Of a DNA stretch of 64,000 nucleotides, positions 61,777 through 64,000 are shown in pieces. The notes below the pieces were generated by a model. It was not told where the DNA came from, made no database searches, and worked only from the letters and a program-made list of their open reading frames with translations. This DNA comes from Pseudomonas persica. GTDB lineage: Bacteria; Pseudomonadota; Gammaproteobacteria; Pseudomonadales; Pseudomonadaceae. The stretch is from assembly GCF_900291015.1 (NCBI RefSeq), contig NZ_OLKL01000003.1, positions 1 to 64,000 on the forward strand, written 5' to 3'. The position numbers and the translations under genes were made by a program. Position 1 is the first letter of the stretch. The number at the start of each line of letters is the position of its first letter.

Positions 61777-62322
61777 GTGTCTGCAGATAATGCCCCCTGT
61801 TCGCCCGATTCCGCGCAACCTCACCGTGAGCACACTATGGAACCTGGAAACGCCCAGCTGAGCATGACCGTCCTGATGACCCCGGACATGGCCAACTTTT
61901 CTGGCAACGTACATGGCGGCACCCTGCTCAAGTACCTCGACGAAGTGGCCTATGCGTGCGCCAGCCGCTATGCCGGCAGCTATGTGGTTACCCTGTCGGT
62001 CGACCAGGTGATCTTCCGCGAGCCGGTGCACGTGGGTGAACTGGTGACCTTCCTGGCGTCGGTCAACTACACCGGCAACACCTCGATGGAGGTGGGCATC
62101 AAGGTGGTGACCGAGAACATCCGCGAGCGCTCGGTGCGCCATTCCAACAGCTGCTTCTTCACCATGGTCGCGGTCGACGACAACCGTCGCCCGGTGCCGG
62201 TGCCACCACGCCAGCCGCAAAGCAGCGAAGAAAAGCGCCGCTTCCTGCAGGGCCAGCAGCGCCGGCAGATTCGCCAGGAACTGGAAAAACGCTACCAGGA
62301 CCTGAAAACCGACGCCATTTAA
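61777..62322 (+). CDS. acyl-CoA thioesterase (hotdog family)
   Basis: 181 aa. Hotdog domain [20 protein letters not shown] (His-Gly-Gly and Asp of the active site) and [20 protein letters not shown]; a charged C-terminal helix ([20 protein letters not shown]) follows. A GTG at 61777 with AGAGGGGAA upstream is the best start; an ATG at 61837 would remove 20 residues that are not in the fold. Its stop overlaps the pdxY stop by four bases on the opposite strand. Confidence 0.9.
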   Translation: MSADNAPCSPDSAQPHREHTMEPGNAQLSMTVLMTPDMANFSGNVHGGTLLKYLDEVAYACASRYAGSYVVTLSVDQVIFREPVHVGELVTFLASVNYTGNTSMEVGIKVVTENIRERSVRHSNSCFFTMVAVDDNRRPVPVPPRQPQSSEEKRRFLQGQQRRQIRQELEKRYQDLKTDAI

Positions 62323-63191
62323 AGCGCCAGCAGCTGTGCCTCGAAGCGCACCCGTGGGTGCGCGATGCGGTCCTGGGCCCGCACCAGTTGCAACTCGTAG
62401 CTGGCGCAGGCCTGAGTTTCCAGCAGCACTTCGTGCACGGCCGCAGCGGTGAATTCGAACGCCTGCACCCAGCTGTCGCCGAGCAGCACGCGGGCCAGGA
62501 ACAGGCCTGAGGTCAGGTCACCCACCCCCACCGGCTGGCGCGGGAACGCCAGCAGCGGGCGGCGCAGGTGCCAGCTGTGCTCGGCGGTCACCAGCAGCAT
62601 CTCGAACTGGTCCTCGGTACGCCCGGGGTAGGCCAGGTGCTTGACCAGCACCACCTGCGGCCCACGCTGCAGCAGGCTGCGCGCCATGTTCACACAGTCC
62701 TCCAGCGACTGCGCCCGGCGCCCACAGAAGCTGTCCAGCTCCAGCTGGTTGGGGCACAGGATGTCAGCCCTGGCGGCCGCCTCGTCGAGCAGGAACTCAC
62801 TGACTTCCGCTGGCACGATGCAACCCTTCTCCGGGTGCCCCATGACCGGGTCGCAAAGGTACAAAGCCTTTGGGTTCACCGCCTTGATTCGCTCGACGCC
62901 GGCCAGAATCGCCCGCCCTTGTTCGGCACTGCCCAGGTAACCGGACAGCACCGCGTCGCAGTGGCCCAGCTCGCCGATGTTGGAAATGCCTTCCACCAAC
63001 GCAGGAATTTGCGCCGGGGCAAGCACTTCACCCGCCCACTGGCCATACTGTGTGTGATTGGAGAACTGCACGGTATTGAGCGGCCACACATTGACCCCGA
63101 TACGCTGCATGGGAAATGCCGCAGCGCTGTTGCCGGCGTGGCCGAACACCACATGGGACTGGATGGCGAGCAGGTGCGGGGTACGTTTCAT
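62319..63191 (-). CDS. pdxY: pyridoxal kinase PdxY
   Basis: 290 aa ribokinase-like enzyme; phosphorylates pyridoxal to [23 protein letters not shown] and [18 protein letters not shown] at the N-terminus, [19 protein letters not shown] in the middle and [20 protein letters not shown] (catalytic Asp) near the end. ATG at 63191 gives the usual length; the longer upstream frame is not coding. Confidence 0.95.
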   Translation of the reverse strand: MKRTPHLLAIQSHVVFGHAGNSAAAFPMQRIGVNVWPLNTVQFSNHTQYGQWAGEVLAPAQIPALVEGISNIGELGHCDAVLSGYLGSAEQGRAILAGVERIKAVNPKALYLCDPVMGHPEKGCIVPAEVSEFLLDEAAARADILCPNQLELDSFCGRRAQSLEDCVNMARSLLQRGPQVVLVKHLAYPGRTEDQFEMLLVTAEHSWHLRRPLLAFPRQPVGVGDLTSGLFLARVLLGDSWVQAFEFTAAAVHEVLLETQACASYELQLVRAQDRIAHPRVRFEAQLLAL

Positions 63192-63311
63192 GCGGGAGGT
63201 TTCCAAAGCTGTTTCAGGGATTGTGCGCAGCGCAGTATGAACTCGATTGCCACCTGTACGACAGGCCAGGGACGCAGTTAAGCTGGATCGACCTGTTTGG
63301 AGCATATGCAA

Positions 63312-63704
63312 ATGTTGACCCTGGAGAACCTCTTCGTCCTGATGCTGATAGCCACGGCAGGCGCCTGGTTGTGGCACAACCATGGGTTGCGCGAAAAAGC
63401 CCTGGAGCGGGTCAAACAGCATTGCGCCAAGCTCGACCTCGAACTGCTCGACGATGCGGTCGCCCTCAAGCGTATTGCCTTTGTCCGTGACGCCAACGGC
63501 CGCAAACGCCTGGCGCGTGTCTACGCCTTCGAGTTCACTGTCACCGGCGAGCAGCGCCACCCTGGTACCGTGACCCAGTTCGGTGCCCACAGCATGCAGA
63601 TCGAGCTGGCGCCCTATCCCTTCGAAATCAAGACCCCACCGCGCGCCGACAATGTCATCGAGATGCAGCAGTGGCGCCAGGAGCACAACCGCTGGCGCAA
63701 CTGA
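63312..63704 (+). CDS. DUF3301-family protein
   Basis: 130 aa. One N-terminal membrane helix ([20 protein letters not shown]), then a basic cytoplasmic part ([40 protein letters not shown]) typical of DUF3301. I chose ATG at 63312 because GGAG is nine bases upstream; an ATG at 63306 is too near it. Function unknown. Its end abuts the convergent CobW-type gene, with no overlap. Confidence 0.88.
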   Translation: MLTLENLFVLMLIATAGAWLWHNHGLREKALERVKQHCAKLDLELLDDAVALKRIAFVRDANGRKRLARVYAFEFTVTGEQRHPGTVTQFGAHSMQIELAPYPFEIKTPPRADNVIEMQQWRQEHNRWRN

Positions 63705-64000
63705 TCAGCTGACGCGGCATTCGCTCAACCCGGCTTGCAGTGCGGATTGCGATTGCGGTTGATCGAAAATCAGCTCGATGCGGGTATCCCTGCGCCAGTC
63801 GCAGGGCTGCCAGGCGGGCATGTCCCCATTCAGGCCATTGAACGATTGCCAACCCTCCACACTGTGGATAACCCCTTTGGCGCGCCGCCATGGCCAGGCA
63901 CGCAAGAACGCCTGCAGCCGCTGTGGATAAAACTGCTGGCCGGGATGCCAGCGCCAGCCGATGCTCCAACCTCCCTCTCCCTGCTGGGCAAGACAGATCG
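63705..64000 (-). CDS. CobW/P47K-family GTPase, 3' end (cut by window end)
   Basis: Reading the minus strand from 63998 down to the stop at 63705-63707 gives an open frame with CobW C-terminal domain residues: GWRWHPGQQFYPQRLQAF, WPWRRAKGVIHSVEGW, DWRRDTRIELIFDQ. The GTPase domain lies outside the window. CobW-like proteins (YjiA, ZNG1) are metal-related GTPases. Two perfect DnaA boxes lie in this part of the gene. Confidence 0.85.
   Translation of the reverse strand, partial: ICLAQQGEGGWSIGWRWHPGQQFYPQRLQAFLRAWPWRRAKGVIHSVEGWQSFNGLNGDMPAWQPCDWRRDTRIELIFDQPQSQSALQAGLSECRVS
63863..63930. promoter_or_regulatory. two perfect DnaA boxes in the CobW-like gene
   Basis: TGTGGATAA (reverse of TTATCCACA) at 63863-63871 and 63922-63930, 59 bp apart, same orientation. 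Activity is inference. Confidence 0.45.

Noticed and set aside
61663..61790. short ORF starting MQKQIGWKSAADG
   Set aside because: Overlaps the start of the thioesterase gene in another frame, has no clear ribosome site and no recognisable features.

Overview
The window reads as chromosome of a fluorescent pseudomonad of the Pseudomonas putida group. Evidence: GC-rich codon use, many copies of the P. putida-type REP sequence (core GCGGGTnnACCCGC followed by TCCCACAGG), and a gene order (exbBD-tonB, oxyR-recG, ubiCA, phoBR, pst-phoU, purEK, aspA, pycAB, zwf, uvrD, pdxY) that I recall from P. putida genomes. Naming the group is inference; no database was searched.

Layout. 1-12 kb: an epimerase-like gene, the TonB energising operon exbB-exbD-tonB, oxyR-recG, a YbaK-HDOD fusion protein, HU, rubredoxin and its reductase, and ubiC-ubiA for ubiquinone. 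12-26 kb: phosphate region with phoB-phoR, then (after a CNNM/CorC transporter, an M23 peptidase and a response regulator) phoU-pstB-pstA-pstC-pstS on the minus strand. Pho boxes can be read before phoB, pstC and pstS. 25.8-30.5 kb: a bacteriocin island. It holds an S-type pyocin-like toxin gene broken by a frameshift, an AT-rich immunity gene, and an unusual gene fusing a colicin/pyocin immunity domain to a pyocin S translocation domain without a nuclease. 30.8-46.2 kb: MFS transporter, thioesterase, mutarotase, purEK with a structured leader, LysR/aspA, AraC regulator, acetylpolyamine deacetylase with a polyamine-binding protein, a MocR regulator divergent from a PaiB-like gene and two GNAT acetyltransferases. 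46.2-48.0 kb: a HipA-like kinase followed by its HipB-like regulator, preceded by four TGCA-N6-TGCA palindromes spaced exactly 42 bp apart. 48-64 kb: two-subunit pyruvate carboxylase with a divergent LysR gene, a HexR-like RpiR regulator divergent from a zwf paralogue, uvrD, a Tim44-like protein, a SMI1/KNR4 protein, a CPA2 antiporter, a second thioesterase, pdxY, a DUF3301 protein and the 3' end of a CobW-family GTPase.

Most relevant for a second look: the four phased hipA operators; a 12-bp tandem array of DnaA-box-like sites lying inside the mocR linker, with further perfect DnaA boxes elsewhere; the immunity-pyocin fusion next to a frameshifted bacteriocin; terminator-like hairpins inside the leaders of purE and the CNNM gene; and an exact 60-bp inverted repeat shared by two intergenic regions. 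All functions are assigned by reading the translated sequence and remembered family motifs.
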